Part shown: positions 35,704-45,666 of the stretch, in pieces
How positions within the stretch are numbered: position 1 is the first letter of the stretch
Layout: the number at the start of each line of letters is the position of its first letter
Notes under the pieces: generated by a model
The model's input: only the letters and a program-made list of their open reading frames with translations
What the model was told of the DNA's origin: nothing
The model's database searches: none
Translations under genes and position numbers: made by a program
Assembly (NCBI GenBank): GCA_012033205.1
Contig: JAAUSO010000010.1
Location: 16,562-80,561 of the forward strand
DNA: 64,000 nucleotides
Origin: Richelia sp. SL_2_1
GTDB lineage: Bacteria; Cyanobacteriota; Cyanobacteriia; Cyanobacteriales; Nostocaceae
Direction of reading: 5' to 3'

Positions 35704-38700
35704 TTAATCAATCGCTTCGAGTATTTTGTCAAATTGAAAATTTTCAGCGAAATGTTTTAATACGGTTGTTAATTCGGTATTTTGGTCAGGGATTTGTTCT
35801 ATTATCTCTAATATTAAGTTGTCGCTACATTGGGCTGCGGCGTGATATATTTGTGCTACCAATTCAGGGGGTATTTGAGATAATAAATTACGTAAATTAG
35901 TTGATGTAAAAATGTTTTTTGATATGGTGGTTGCTTGTTGAGAGATAGAGTTTTCTTCTTCTTCTTCTTCTGTTTCTTCTTGATATAAATATTTTACTCC
36001 CAGATGTTGTTGGAGCTTTTTTAAGAGTGTTTCTTGAGAAAATGGCTTGTTAATTAAATCATTGCAACCGGCTTGAATAATGATATTTTTTTGTTCTGCA
36101 AAGGCATTTGCAGTTAAAGCAATAATGATGGTTTTTGTGGTAATGAAACTATGAGATATTGTTTGTTTTTCTCTGGACTTAATAATTTTTGTGGCTTGAT
36201 ATCCATCCATTGTTGGCATTCGCATATCCATTAATATCAAGTGTGGCTGCCATTCTTCCCATAGAGTTATTGCTTGTAAACCGTTAGCAGCTTCCTTGAC
36301 GTTAAATCCAAGTTGAGAAAGCATTTTTATGATTAACAAACGACTTTCCGGACGGTCATCGACGACTAAAATACGATATTGTATTTGAGATGGAGCTAAA
36401 CTAATTATTTGACAGTTATGTTGATTAATTTCGGTTTTCGGTGCAAAAGCAAGATTTACTTGAATATCAAAACTGAATTTTGAACCAATTCCCGGCGTAC
36501 TTTCAACTTTAATATCTCCTCCCATTAACTGTACATATTTACGGCTAATTGCTAAACCTAAGCCGGTTCCCTGTTGCGATTCTCTTCCAGAAGATGTTTG
36601 TTTAAAGGCTTCAAATAAAAGTTCGATTTCTTCGGGTAAAATCCCAATTCCTGTGTCTGTAACTTCAAAAATGAGACAAATTTTAGAAGCAGAAGAAGTA
36701 ATTTCTAACTGATTTCCCCCCATCTCCTTGTCTCCTTGTCTCCCCATCTTCACACTTAATTTAACGCTACCTTTTTTAGTAAATTTAATGGCATTTCCTA
36801 AGAGATTAATCAGAACTTGACGCAGTTTACTAATGTCGCCTTGAATATAATGGGGAATGTCTGTTGCTTTTTCAAATGTGAGTTCTAAATCTTTTCCTGA
36901 AGCGCGAAAAAGTAACATTTCTTGGAGATTATTCAAGAAGGTATGTAAATCGAAGTCGATAATATTTAATGATATTCTACCGGCTTCGATTTTGGACATT
37001 TCCAGAATATCGTTGATTAAGCTAAGTAAATGTTCTCCTGCACGGTTAATAATTGCTAAGGAATTTTGATGTTCTTCTGTAATAGTTTTATCTTGTGACA
37101 TTAATTGACTAAAGCCTAAAATCGCGTTGAGGGGAGTTCGCAATTCGTGGCTCATGTTGGCTAAAAATTCGCTTTTGGCTCGGTTGGCTGCATCTGCGGC
37201 GATGACGGCTTGCTGTAGAGCTTGTTGAGCAAGTTTGATGTCGGTAATATCGGTGATGGTAGCAATATAACCTTTGAATTCACCGTTTTCGTCTATTTCT
37301 GGCAATGCTTTACCCATAACCCAGACAACTTTACCATCAGAACGCAGGTAACGATAGTCTTTAGTAAAGGATGTTTTTGTTCTGATCGCTTCTCTCCATG
37401 ATTTTACCACTGCTTCGCGGTCATCGGGATGTAATATTTTCATCCAACCATCTCCTAATGATTCTTCGATAGAAAGTCCGCTAATTTTGCTCCAATATTG
37501 ATTAAAATAAATACACAACCCATTAGCATCGGTATTGACAATGGCAACTGGACAAACTTCTGCTAGGTTTTGATATCGTCGCTGGCTAAGTTGTAGTTTT
37601 AACTCGGTTTTTTTGGCTTCGTTAATATCTATCCAATAGCCTACATATTCTAAAGGGTAGCCTTTTTGATCGCGAATTAATCGTGTTTGTTCGCTAAACC
37701 AATGATAAGTACCATCACTGTGTAAAAAGCGATATTCACAAGTGAAGTATTCTTGATTCAAGCCTTGAGATAGTTGTTTTTGTACTTTTGGTAAATCTTC
37801 TGGATGTACGTGACGCATCCAAAAACCCGATTCGGATAAAAATTGTTGCGCTTGATAACCGACTATTTCATAAACATTTTGGCTGATAAATGTGTTGTCA
37901 AAGTTGCCTGAAGGTAAACAACTGAAAATTACGGCTGGGGAGGAAGCCAGTAAATATTCTAAACGTTCAGTTGCTAAACGCATTTGTTCCTGAGCATCTT
38001 TACGGCTACTAATATCTTCAATTACGCCGATGAAATATTTGATTTCTCCAGAGGTTTCACGTACTACCGATGCTGTTAAATTTGTCCAAATCACCTCACC
38101 ATTTTTGCGGATAAAGACTTTTTCCATGGAAAATACATCGATTTGATTTTGTACTAATTGATTGCAATAATCGACACATTTTGCAAGGGAATCGGGGTGA
38201 GTAATTTGAGTGCATTTAAGTTGTAAAAGCTGGGATTTGGAATAGCCGACAATTTCACAAAACTGCTGATTAACTTTGATAAATCTACCATCGGGAGAAA
38301 CTTGAGCAATTCCGACTGCGGCATTTTCAAAGATAGCGCGAAATGCTTCTTCTCTTTCCCGCAAAGCTGTTTCGGCGCGTTTAAGAGCAGTTATTTCGAT
38401 TAATACGCTTCCTACTCCTGTGGGGATATTATCTTCTCCAGGGATGGGAAAACAAGAAAATAGAAAGTCACGAATCTCCCCAGGTTGCTTGATGGAAGCA
38501 CCGCTGATTTCAATATTGAGAATTGATTGATTGGTTGCTAAAACTTGCTGGTAAAGTCTTTCTATCCTAGGAGCTATAGTTGGTAGAATTTCTTGAATAG
38601 TTTTACCAAGATGTTCTTCTACGGATATACCGTTAATTTCAGCAAGTAATTCGTTGATTTGAATAAATCTTAATTCTGTATCTACAATATTCAATCCTAC

Positions 38701-40449
38701 GGGAGCGTTGCTAAAAAAGGCATTTAATCGAGCTTCCCGTAAAGCTACTTCTTTTTCTAAAATTTTACGCTCAGTAATATCGCGCCCTTCAACAATTAAC
38801 AATACTACCCGATTATTGTCATCAAATATTGGTTTGAGAGAACAATCAATTGTCACTATATTGCCATGATTATCGATAACATCTACTTCATCGCGAATCA
38901 ATTCACCATTTGCGCCTCGTTGAATTATTGCTTGTAGATTATTTTGACAACAGCAAATTTGTTTTCCGAAACAATCCCACAATCGTAAACCTACAACTTC
39001 CCTTTCTACTAAACCCAATAAATCAAGGGCTGTTTGGTTGAGTGAGATAATTTCACCATTGGGTTGGAGCAATCCTGTAAATCCAAAACTAGAGTTAAAA
39101 ATCGCCCGAAAACGTCTTTCACTTTCTTGTAAAACAACTTCTGCTTGCTTACGTTCTGTGATATCTTTATGAGTACCCGTCATTCGTAACGGTCTCCCAG
39201 CAGAATCACGCTCAAAAATTTGTCCGCGAGACTCAATCCATTTCCACTCTTGATTTTTACAAAGCATCCGAAATTCTACTTGATAAATCGGAATTTTTCC
39301 CTGTAAATATGCTTTTAACTCTTGCTGGATAAATTCCCAATCTTCTGGATGTATCAGTCGTCGTAAATTTACAGCATCTTCACCAATTTCCCAATCTTCA
39401 TAACCGAGCATTTTCTTCCAACGCGAATCGCGATAAACTTTAGAATCGCGAATATTCCAATCCCATAAGCCTAAACCGCTGGCTTTTAAAGCTAATTCCA
39501 ATCTTTCTTCACTGTATCTATGAGCAGTTTGGGCTTGTTTGCGTTTAATTAACCCTCCCAATTGTGCAGCTACAGCGTTGACTAATTCTAATAAATGTTT
39601 ATCCCGACTTTTAGTGCAGCTTTTAAAAAACATCAAAACAGCCAGCACTTCACCCCCATTCAAAATTGGTATACCAAAACAGCTTTTTAAGCCTACTTGC
39701 AAAGCTATTTCTCTACGCATAAACTTTGTCTGGGAAACTTGGGAAATGTCTTCTAACCATTGGGATTCTTTGCCTGCCCACACCAATCCCGGTAATCCCA
39801 ACTCTTTACTAAAAGTTATAGTTTCGCTGTAGCGGCTAAACTCTGCTAAACTGTCTTGCAAACCATACCAACCCAAACAATATTCCAACACCCTACCATC
39901 GCTACTAGGAATCCACGCTTCCCCAAAATCCCAGTTAATATCTTGGCAAATTAACCGGAGAATAAAACTCAAAGCGCTATCGATATCAATTGCTTTACTA
40001 ATAGCTTGGGTTGCTTCCAACAATAAACGAGTTTCCATCTGCGCTTGTTTGCGCTCGGTGATATCTCTAGCTGTTGCTAAAACGTATTGTTGTGCGTTAA
40101 TTTCTATTAACTCCGCACTCAACAACATTCTTTTCACTTCTCCCCCAGCAACACGAAAATCTACTTCTTGGTTGCTGATTGTGCCTTGTTCGGCTAAAGT
40201 ATGCATTAAATCATTGCATTGCTCTAAATCCTGCCAAATTTCTAACTCTTTCCCCTTACATCCAATTACGTGTTCTCGCGTATAACCAAAAAATTCACAA
40301 AAACTGTCGTTAACTTCTATATAAGTTATCTCAGGGAATATACCGAGAAAAATCGGGTCGGGACTCAAACGGAATGCCGAAGCCAACTTCTTTTCAGTCA
40401 AACGTTTTGCGGTTTCGGTTGTTTGTTGCGATCGCGCTTTTGATGACAT
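35704..40449 (-). CDS. Multi-PAS/GAF hybrid sensor histidine kinase
   Basis: This 1581-residue cytoplasmic sensor has in order a PAS (about 20-140), a GAF (about 145-300), then six further PAS/PAC domains to about residue 1080, each ending in DITERK-like motifs. A HisKA domain follows (FLANMSHELRTPLNAILGFS), a HATPase domain (NLLGNAIKFTKKG, GTGLGLAIS), a receiver (ILVVDDRPES, LILMDMRMPTMDGYQ, INKPF), and a C-terminal helical tail that may be an Hpt-like or dimerisation segment. The GAF has no clear bilin Cys motif, so light sensing is not indicated. The signal is unknown. It is divergent from the radical SAM gene. Confidence 0.9.
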   Translation of the reverse strand: MSSKARSQQTTETAKRLTEKKLASAFRLSPDPIFLGIFPEITYIEVNDSFCEFFGYTREHVIGCKGKELEIWQDLEQCNDLMHTLAEQGTISNQEVDFRVAGGEVKRMLLSAELIEINAQQYVLATARDITERKQAQMETRLLLEATQAISKAIDIDSALSFILRLICQDINWDFGEAWIPSSDGRVLEYCLGWYGLQDSLAEFSRYSETITFSKELGLPGLVWAGKESQWLEDISQVSQTKFMRREIALQVGLKSCFGIPILNGGEVLAVLMFFKSCTKSRDKHLLELVNAVAAQLGGLIKRKQAQTAHRYSEERLELALKASGLGLWDWNIRDSKVYRDSRWKKMLGYEDWEIGEDAVNLRRLIHPEDWEFIQQELKAYLQGKIPIYQVEFRMLCKNQEWKWIESRGQIFERDSAGRPLRMTGTHKDITERKQAEVVLQESERRFRAIFNSSFGFTGLLQPNGEIISLNQTALDLLGLVEREVVGLRLWDCFGKQICCCQNNLQAIIQRGANGELIRDEVDVIDNHGNIVTIDCSLKPIFDDNNRVVLLIVEGRDITERKILEKEVALREARLNAFFSNAPVGLNIVDTELRFIQINELLAEINGISVEEHLGKTIQEILPTIAPRIERLYQQVLATNQSILNIEISGASIKQPGEIRDFLFSCFPIPGEDNIPTGVGSVLIEITALKRAETALREREEAFRAIFENAAVGIAQVSPDGRFIKVNQQFCEIVGYSKSQLLQLKCTQITHPDSLAKCVDYCNQLVQNQIDVFSMEKVFIRKNGEVIWTNLTASVVRETSGEIKYFIGVIEDISSRKDAQEQMRLATERLEYLLASSPAVIFSCLPSGNFDNTFISQNVYEIVGYQAQQFLSESGFWMRHVHPEDLPKVQKQLSQGLNQEYFTCEYRFLHSDGTYHWFSEQTRLIRDQKGYPLEYVGYWIDINEAKKTELKLQLSQRRYQNLAEVCPVAIVNTDANGLCIYFNQYWSKISGLSIEESLGDGWMKILHPDDREAVVKSWREAIRTKTSFTKDYRYLRSDGKVVWVMGKALPEIDENGEFKGYIATITDITDIKLAQQALQQAVIAADAANRAKSEFLANMSHELRTPLNAILGFSQLMSQDKTITEEHQNSLAIINRAGEHLLSLINDILEMSKIEAGRISLNIIDFDLHTFLNNLQEMLLFRASGKDLELTFEKATDIPHYIQGDISKLRQVLINLLGNAIKFTKKGSVKLSVKMGRQGDKEMGGNQLEITSSASKICLIFEVTDTGIGILPEEIELLFEAFKQTSSGRESQQGTGLGLAISRKYVQLMGGDIKVESTPGIGSKFSFDIQVNLAFAPKTEINQHNCQIISLAPSQIQYRILVVDDRPESRLLIIKMLSQLGFNVKEAANGLQAITLWEEWQPHLILMDMRMPTMDGYQATKIIKSREKQTISHSFITTKTIIIALTANAFAEQKNIIIQAGCNDLINKPFSQETLLKKLQQHLGVKYLYQEETEEEEEENSISQQATTISKNIFTSTNLRNLLSQIPPELVAQIYHAAAQCSDNLILEIIEQIPDQNTELTTVLKHFAENFQFDKILEAID

Positions 40450-40794
40450 ACATGATAACCGTCAATATCGGGGATTACTACATTAAGCGAATTTTTGGGG
40501 AAGCAGAAGCTAGAACTTTACTCAAAGGCAAGAGGCAAGAGCGCATTGGAAGTAACTAAAAGACCCGATCGTAAATGCAAATTTTCTGATGTATCATCTA
40601 TGTGTAAAAAGAACGAAAATTGAATATAGTTTTCTACGTTACCAGTCGCGATCGCAATGCGACAGTGATGCACATCACTGCGTGATATTTTTTTTAATGG
40701 AATTATCGATAACATTTTATAAAGTAGACTTCGCGGATGCATTCTGATAGCAAAAACCGTCATTATAAAGATGACGGAGCCAAAGGAGCAAAAA

Positions 40795-41412
40795 ATGACA
40801 ATAAAGTCAACCAATCCATATCCTTCACCAAATAACGTTCCCCCTGGCTATTTAAATATCATGGGTTACGTTGATGAATCAGAAGTAAATGGCCCTGGAA
40901 GTCGGGCTGTAATCTGGGTACAAGGTTGTAAACGAGAATGTGGGGGTTGTTTCAATCCGGAATCTTGGTCATTTGAAATTAATCAGCTTGAATCAGTTGA
41001 TTCCCTCGCGGAAAAAATTCTGAGTAAACCGGGAAATACAGGAGTTACATTCTCTGGAGGAGAACCTTTTTGGCAAGCTCCAGCATTAGCTAGTTTAGCT
41101 CGTAAGGTGAAAGCTTCTGGGTTAAATGTGATGTCTTTTACTGGCTTCACCTGGGAAAAATTGCAATCAGAACAAGCACCACCAGGAGCAAAACAATTGT
41201 TAGAACAACTCGATATTTTAATTGACGGACCTTTTATCGAGTCTTTAGCAATAAATTCTCCCAATTCTCCTGTTTCATCCAGTAATCAACACGTCCGCAT
41301 ATTTAACCCAGATTTTGAGGATAAAATCACTTGGGCTAGCGACCAAATCGAGATACACGTATTTAAGGATGGTAGCCGTTTAGTTACTGGCTACCGTGGT
41401 TGGATGGAATAA
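40795..41412 (+). CDS. NrdG-like radical SAM activating protein
   Basis: I chose ATG 40795-40797 because aaaggag lies eight bases before it; the frame is open from 40771. The product of 205 residues has the cluster-binding motif C-x3-C-x2-C (VQGCKRECGGCFNPESW) and GNTGVTFSGGEPFWQAPALA, as in the 4Fe-4S single-cluster activases of anaerobic ribonucleotide reductase (NrdG). No NrdD reductase is visible in the window, so the partner is unknown and a different glycyl-radical or other target is possible. Its 3' end overlaps the convergent dienelactone hydrolase-like gene by 33 bases. Confidence 0.85.
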   Translation: MTIKSTNPYPSPNNVPPGYLNIMGYVDESEVNGPGSRAVIWVQGCKRECGGCFNPESWSFEINQLESVDSLAEKILSKPGNTGVTFSGGEPFWQAPALASLARKVKASGLNVMSFTGFTWEKLQSEQAPPGAKQLLEQLDILIDGPFIESLAINSPNSPVSSSNQHVRIFNPDFEDKITWASDQIEIHVFKDGSRLVTGYRGWME

Positions 41413-42096
41413 ATTATCGCTAATTGACAAATATTTCTCAAACCAATGGCTTGACAAACGGGCAATTTCTTCAAATGCACCTGGCTCTTTAAATTGACGG
41501 CTAGCATTTTGGATGATATTTAACTCTTTTTCAGATGTCTTAATTAATTTGAGAGTGTCTTGATTTGTGGCGATGGTTGGGAGGTCATTTTCACCGACAA
41601 TCAATAAAGTTGGTGTTTGTAGGTTAGATAAAACTGAGGATGTTAAACAAGTTTGTCCGCTGCACGAAACTACAGCCCCTACTAAGTCGGGATTTTCCGC
41701 TGCTGCAAGTAAAGCTGCACCTCCACCCGTTTGTTCTCCGAAATAACCAATTTTCAAATCACTGGTAAGAGGATTATTAATAAGCCAATTTGCTGCACCA
41801 ATTAATCTTGTTGATAGTAGTTTAACGTTACTACTACAATGTCTACTGCGTAAGTCGATTGCCTCTTCTTGAGGTGTTAATAAATCGATTTGTACAGTGC
41901 CTAATCCGGCTGTTTGCCTTAACATATGAGCAAGGTAACGATTGCGAGTACTATAGCGACCAATGCCACTACTATGAACAAATACAACAATTCCTTGACA
42001 GCTTCTAGGTAAAACTATTTCTGCTTCTAAATGAGTAGAATCAAGTTCGATTGAAACTATTTTTTCTTCAACGTTATGCAAGAAAGTGGTATTCAC
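41380..42096 (-). CDS. Dienelactone hydrolase-like protein lacking the usual Ser
   Basis: This 238-residue alpha/beta hydrolase-fold protein has VVFVHSSGIGRYSTRNRYLA near residue 35, LDLxxP-type QIDLLTPQEE, and IGYFGEQTGGGAALLAAAEN near 118. Relatives have GASTG in the nucleophile elbow; here it reads GEQTG, so the Ser is replaced by Gln. The later TLLIVGENDLPT carries the usual Asp. It may be inactive or use another residue. The start is GTG 42094-42096, behind aaaggat seven bases away. It is convergent with and overlaps the NrdG-like gene. Confidence 0.75.
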   Translation of the reverse strand: MNTTFLHNVEEKIVSIELDSTHLEAEIVLPRSCQGIVVFVHSSGIGRYSTRNRYLAHMLRQTAGLGTVQIDLLTPQEEAIDLRSRHCSSNVKLLSTRLIGAANWLINNPLTSDLKIGYFGEQTGGGAALLAAAENPDLVGAVVSCSGQTCLTSSVLSNLQTPTLLIVGENDLPTIATNQDTLKLIKTSEKELNIIQNASRQFKEPGAFEEIARLSSHWFEKYLSISDNLFHPTTVASN

Positions 42097-42518
42097 TTTG
42101 GTATCCTTTAAAAAATGGTAATTATTTATTTATATTACTAATATATATTTTTTTACTTTTTTTGGTTGTATTTCAGTAAATAATCGTATCTTAGTGATAT
42201 ATAATTTGACAATTGGTAATTGGTAATTGGTAATTGGTAATTGTTGAGTGTTCACGAATCAACTTTATTACAAGTGTTTAACCGGATATGATGTCATACA
42301 TATGATCTAAAATGTAATTATAATTGTAAAAAATATTATTCAACAACTAACTTTAGATATATTCCGTAAGTAATATAGCGGTTTTTGGTTGGATAGAATA
42401 CAGATGAACCTCACCCCCTTCCCCTCTCCTTGCTAAGGAGAGGGGTGGAAGCAGAGGGGTGAGGTTGGGAGTGTATTGGACTCAACTGAAAACTGCTACA
42501 CATAACACAAACTTGTTT
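42097..42518. other. Spacer with repeats and a hairpin
   Basis: No gene is seen. It holds tandem aattggt repeats (about 42208-42242) and, at 42408-42466, a GC-rich hairpin element (cctcacccccttcccctctc pairing with gagaggggtggaag and gaggggtgagg), a repeat common in cyanobacterial intergenic regions. The hairpin could help terminate transcription of the DUF2254 gene. Confidence 0.55.
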
Positions 42519-43868
42519 TTAACCAGCTAATGTTTTCAATACAACTTGATAACGTTGTTCAACATCTTCTTTATCTTCGTCAAAAGATAATCCTTGATGA
42601 CTAGCTTGTAATACCAAATCTGCATGACGACGCAAAGCCGTTTTATCTGAAGATTTTTCTGTATAATTAGCAATTACCGCGATAGATTCTAATAAACGAA
42701 TATTCACAGATGCATCGCTAGAAAGATTTTGACGAATTTGATTAAAAGCAGCATCGGTTAATCCTGCAAAGGTTATTGGATAAGCAATTATGCGGAGATT
42801 TTTCAATTCATCGTAACGATAAGCAGAGGGAAAATCTTTTTGAACTAAGTGGGAAAGTGCAGCACTGATTTGATCTATACAGCGGATTGCAGTGAAGGGA
42901 TCGTTGAGACTCGGAGATAAAGCACGTAAAGCTATCTCAACTAATTGATCGATGGGAAATTCGATATCTTGTTGTTCAGTACGCTCTCTACCGAAGATAA
43001 ATGCTTTATTTATTTGTTTTTGAATCTTCGGGAAATCGGGTTGATGATTATTATTGCTGTCCATCGAAAGTATTTTGACGATGGAACCTCCTTTGATGGC
43101 AAACTTTCCTGGTCTAGTTAATATTTTGATCATCAAGTTATGTTTACAAGCTATATCCATTAACTTTTCGTTATCAATTGCTTGCACATAACCTTTATAT
43201 GAAGACCTAATGGGGAAAGCTTCAGTATCAAAATCGACGGGTATTTTTGTCAAGGAATCTTTTTCTTCCGGTTCGTTATATCCAATTTTTTGAGGAAATA
43301 ATCTTTCTATTGCATGATCTAACTCTTTACTAACCTCACAAATTACATGAGAAACTTGAATTATGGTTGACGCATGATGAATAAAGTAAATTAGTACTGC
43401 AGTACTAATTACAGCTAATAAAATTCCTATGGTGACAGAAAGATAAGGTACGAATCGATCTCTTTCATTAATGCTTGCATGAACTGCTCGTAATACTAAT
43501 ACAGAATAAATAAAAGTACTTATAAATGTACCAAGTACTATTTTATTGCCTGTATCCTGCATGAAATTACGTAGAAGTCTTGGTCCGAAATTAGAAGAAG
43601 CAAGCTGAAGCGCCACGATAGTAATAGAAAAAGCCGTAGCGGTAACGCTAATCATTGAACCTGCAATGGCTGAAAGTACAGCACGAGCGCCATCCGAACC
43701 ACCTGCATAAATCCAGCCCCACTCTTGAAGGGGACCGTAATAGCCTACTCGATCTACACTGAGTAAGCCAAAGGCTAGGGCAATGCTTGCAGCCATCATC
43801 AGTGCAGGTACAACCCAATAGCTTGAATTAATCAAATCCCACAGTTTACCCAACCAGATGTTTTTCAT
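42519..43868 (-). CDS. DUF2254 family membrane protein
   Basis: This 449-residue protein has four or five N-terminal membrane spans (to about residue 165) and a large cytoplasmic part. Family features are ARAVLSAIAGSMISVTATAF, SITIVALQLASSNFGPRLLR and, in the C-terminal half, IALRALSPSLNDPFTAIRCI. Function is unknown. Its start codon overlaps the stop of the upstream MscS-type gene by four bases (ATGA), so the two are translationally coupled, and a joint role in membrane stress is reasonable. Confidence 0.88.
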   Translation of the reverse strand: MKNIWLGKLWDLINSSYWVVPALMMAASIALAFGLLSVDRVGYYGPLQEWGWIYAGGSDGARAVLSAIAGSMISVTATAFSITIVALQLASSNFGPRLLRNFMQDTGNKIVLGTFISTFIYSVLVLRAVHASINERDRFVPYLSVTIGILLAVISTAVLIYFIHHASTIIQVSHVICEVSKELDHAIERLFPQKIGYNEPEEKDSLTKIPVDFDTEAFPIRSSYKGYVQAIDNEKLMDIACKHNLMIKILTRPGKFAIKGGSIVKILSMDSNNNHQPDFPKIQKQINKAFIFGRERTEQQDIEFPIDQLVEIALRALSPSLNDPFTAIRCIDQISAALSHLVQKDFPSAYRYDELKNLRIIAYPITFAGLTDAAFNQIRQNLSSDASVNIRLLESIAVIANYTEKSSDKTALRRHADLVLQASHQGLSFDEDKEDVEQRYQVVLKTLAG

Positions 43869-44911
43869 TGCCGATCAATAATCGAAGTTTTATTGTTACC
43901 ATCTTTATCTTCTCTGGTAGTTTGACTATGAATCAAACGGTTCAAAGAACCACCAATACTGAGGCTTTGAGGTACTTTCCCGGAACCAGATGGCCATCCT
44001 TCACGCTGAAGATTTCTGTTACCGTCTGTCTCTTCTGTTTGATCGTGGAAGAGAATTTGTTGAGTTGGGAACGGCAAATCAACACCGTTAGCGGTTAATT
44101 TATTTTTCACAGCACTAAGTACTTTATCGCGAAAATCCAAGGCATCGGCACGACGGGGTGGACTAATCCACCAACGAGCGCGAATATTCACGGTAAAGTC
44201 TGCTAAATCGACTACGAGTACATCCGCTGCTGGCTCTTGAAGTATTCCTTCGGTTTCATTTATTGCTTCGAGAATTAACTGTTTGGCAAAGTCAATATCA
44301 TCTCCGTAACCGATACCGAAATCATATTCGATGCGTCGATTTTCAAAAGCGGTATTTACGGTAACGGAATTAGTAAATAATTCGGCATTGGGAATCACAA
44401 TCCGACGACCATCATAAGTTCTAATTGTAGTCGCTCGTGTTTCAATATTTTCTACAGTTCCTTCAAAATTTTTAAATACGATTTGGTCATTAATTTGAAA
44501 AGGTTCGGTAAGTAAAATTAAAATTCCAGCTAAAAAGTTTTGTAAAATATCGCGGAAAGCAAAACCAACTGCTACCCCACTTATTCCTAACAATTGCACT
44601 AAATCGCCGACTTGAAACGAAGGAATGATGATGGTTAAGGCAACAAATAACCCAACTAAAATTATTGTACCCTGAGCCAAGCGTCCTAAAACCATTCCCA
44701 AGCTGCGAGCATTGCGACGATGGCGTGTTACTCGTTTTATTATTTGTTTAACAGTTCTAGCAATGAAAAAAAAGATGATAAAAACAATAATTGCCAAGAT
44801 AATACTTGGTAAACGAGCGATAGAATTATCTATTAATAATTGAATTCTATCCCAAGCGGATGTTATTTCTGCTTTTGTATCTGATGCTGAAGGTACTTGT
44901 GCAATTATCAT
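43865..44911 (-). CDS. MscS-type mechanosensitive channel
   Basis: This 348-residue protein has membrane spans around residues 35-55, 80-105 and 107-130. The pore and Sm-fold region is typical: LVQLLGISGVAVGFAFRDIL, QNFLAGILILLTEPFQINDQ, then IRTYDGRRIVIPNAELF. It senses membrane tension and releases osmolytes. The C-terminal about 55 residues are polar and low in complexity. The upstream region carries tagttgatagttgatggttg tandem repeats. It is coupled to the DUF2254 gene by a 4-base overlap. Confidence 0.92.
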   Translation of the reverse strand: MIIAQVPSASDTKAEITSAWDRIQLLIDNSIARLPSIILAIIVFIIFFFIARTVKQIIKRVTRHRRNARSLGMVLGRLAQGTIILVGLFVALTIIIPSFQVGDLVQLLGISGVAVGFAFRDILQNFLAGILILLTEPFQINDQIVFKNFEGTVENIETRATTIRTYDGRRIVIPNAELFTNSVTVNTAFENRRIEYDFGIGYGDDIDFAKQLILEAINETEGILQEPAADVLVVDLADFTVNIRARWWISPPRRADALDFRDKVLSAVKNKLTANGVDLPFPTQQILFHDQTEETDGNRNLQREGWPSGSGKVPQSLSIGGSLNRLIHSQTTREDKDGNNKTSIIDRQ

Positions 44912-45040
44912 TTGATGGTGGTTAGTTGACAGTTGATAGTTGATGGTTGTTAGTTGTTGGTTGTTAGTTGATAGTTGATAGTTGATGGTGGTTATCTGAA
45001 TTTGGGGATGTGTGAGAAATGCGGGGTTAGTGATTAGTTA

Positions 45041-45505
45041 TTAAGAATTCAATTGATATATTTTCCAAGCAGTATAAGTACCGATGGGACTCCAAATTAA
45101 ATAAGGTACTAATAATAATGCCGCCCAACCTGAAACTTGTAAAACGAACAAAGTCAGGATGATTCCAATCACAAATCCTACTCCTCCAACAATTGCTCCT
45201 GCTTTCATACTTTGTAACCAAAGTGAAACCGGAGTAAAAGCAACTATGACAATTTCTAAAAGTAAATATAAACCCATTAAAAACCAAGTTTGGGAACTAC
45301 CAGGTTCTCGTTCCCAAATTATATAAGCAGACCAAGCACCGCAAATAAAAATTACCGTCCAAATGATTGGAATTAACTTTTCAAATGTCAACCAACTTGG
45401 TCGCTGTAATCGCTTAAACCATTTGGCATCTTTGGGTCTAATTATATTACTTCCAAGAGCCACTATTAAGGTTATGGCTCCGATTACCATCCATGATTTT
45501 AACAT
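45041..45505 (-). CDS. tspO: TspO/MBR family tryptophan-rich membrane protein
   Basis: This 154-residue protein with five membrane spans is of the TspO family, which binds tetrapyrroles and cholesterol-like molecules. Visible are WFKRLQRPSWLTFEKLIPII, WTVIFICGAWSAYIIW and YLIWSPIGTYTAWKIYQLN. Compared with bacterial TspO, the WNP motif in the fourth span region is replaced by PVSLWLQS. I chose ATG 45503-45505; a longer frame to 45568 is made of STRR repeat and is rejected. Function may be in tetrapyrrole turnover or stress. Confidence 0.82.
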   Translation of the reverse strand: MLKSWMVIGAITLIVALGSNIIRPKDAKWFKRLQRPSWLTFEKLIPIIWTVIFICGAWSAYIIWEREPGSSQTWFLMGLYLLLEIVIVAFTPVSLWLQSMKAGAIVGGVGFVIGIILTLFVLQVSGWAALLLVPYLIWSPIGTYTAWKIYQLNS

Positions 45506-45519
45506 TGCTTTAGGAGTTA

Positions 45520-45660
45520 GGAGTGAGGAGTTAAGAGTTATGAGTGAGGAGTGAAAAGTGAGTACCACCGGAGTGATAAATTAACAAACAGGACTGTCAA
45601 CTGTCAACTGTCAACTGTCAACTGTCCACCTTTAACCTCTAACCTTTAACCTTTAACCTA
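45520..45660. repeat. STRR-like repeats of three types
   Basis: Tandem taggagttagg/gagtgagg units (45512-45558), actgtca heptamers (45594-45627) and aacctttaacct units (45630-45660) fill the gap between the sigma factor gene and tspO. Confidence 0.75.
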
Positions 45661-45666
45661 TGATTA

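Noticed and set aside
45505..45568. Longer N-terminus of TspO
   Set aside because: The extra codons are made of STRR heptamers; the conserved protein starts at 45505.
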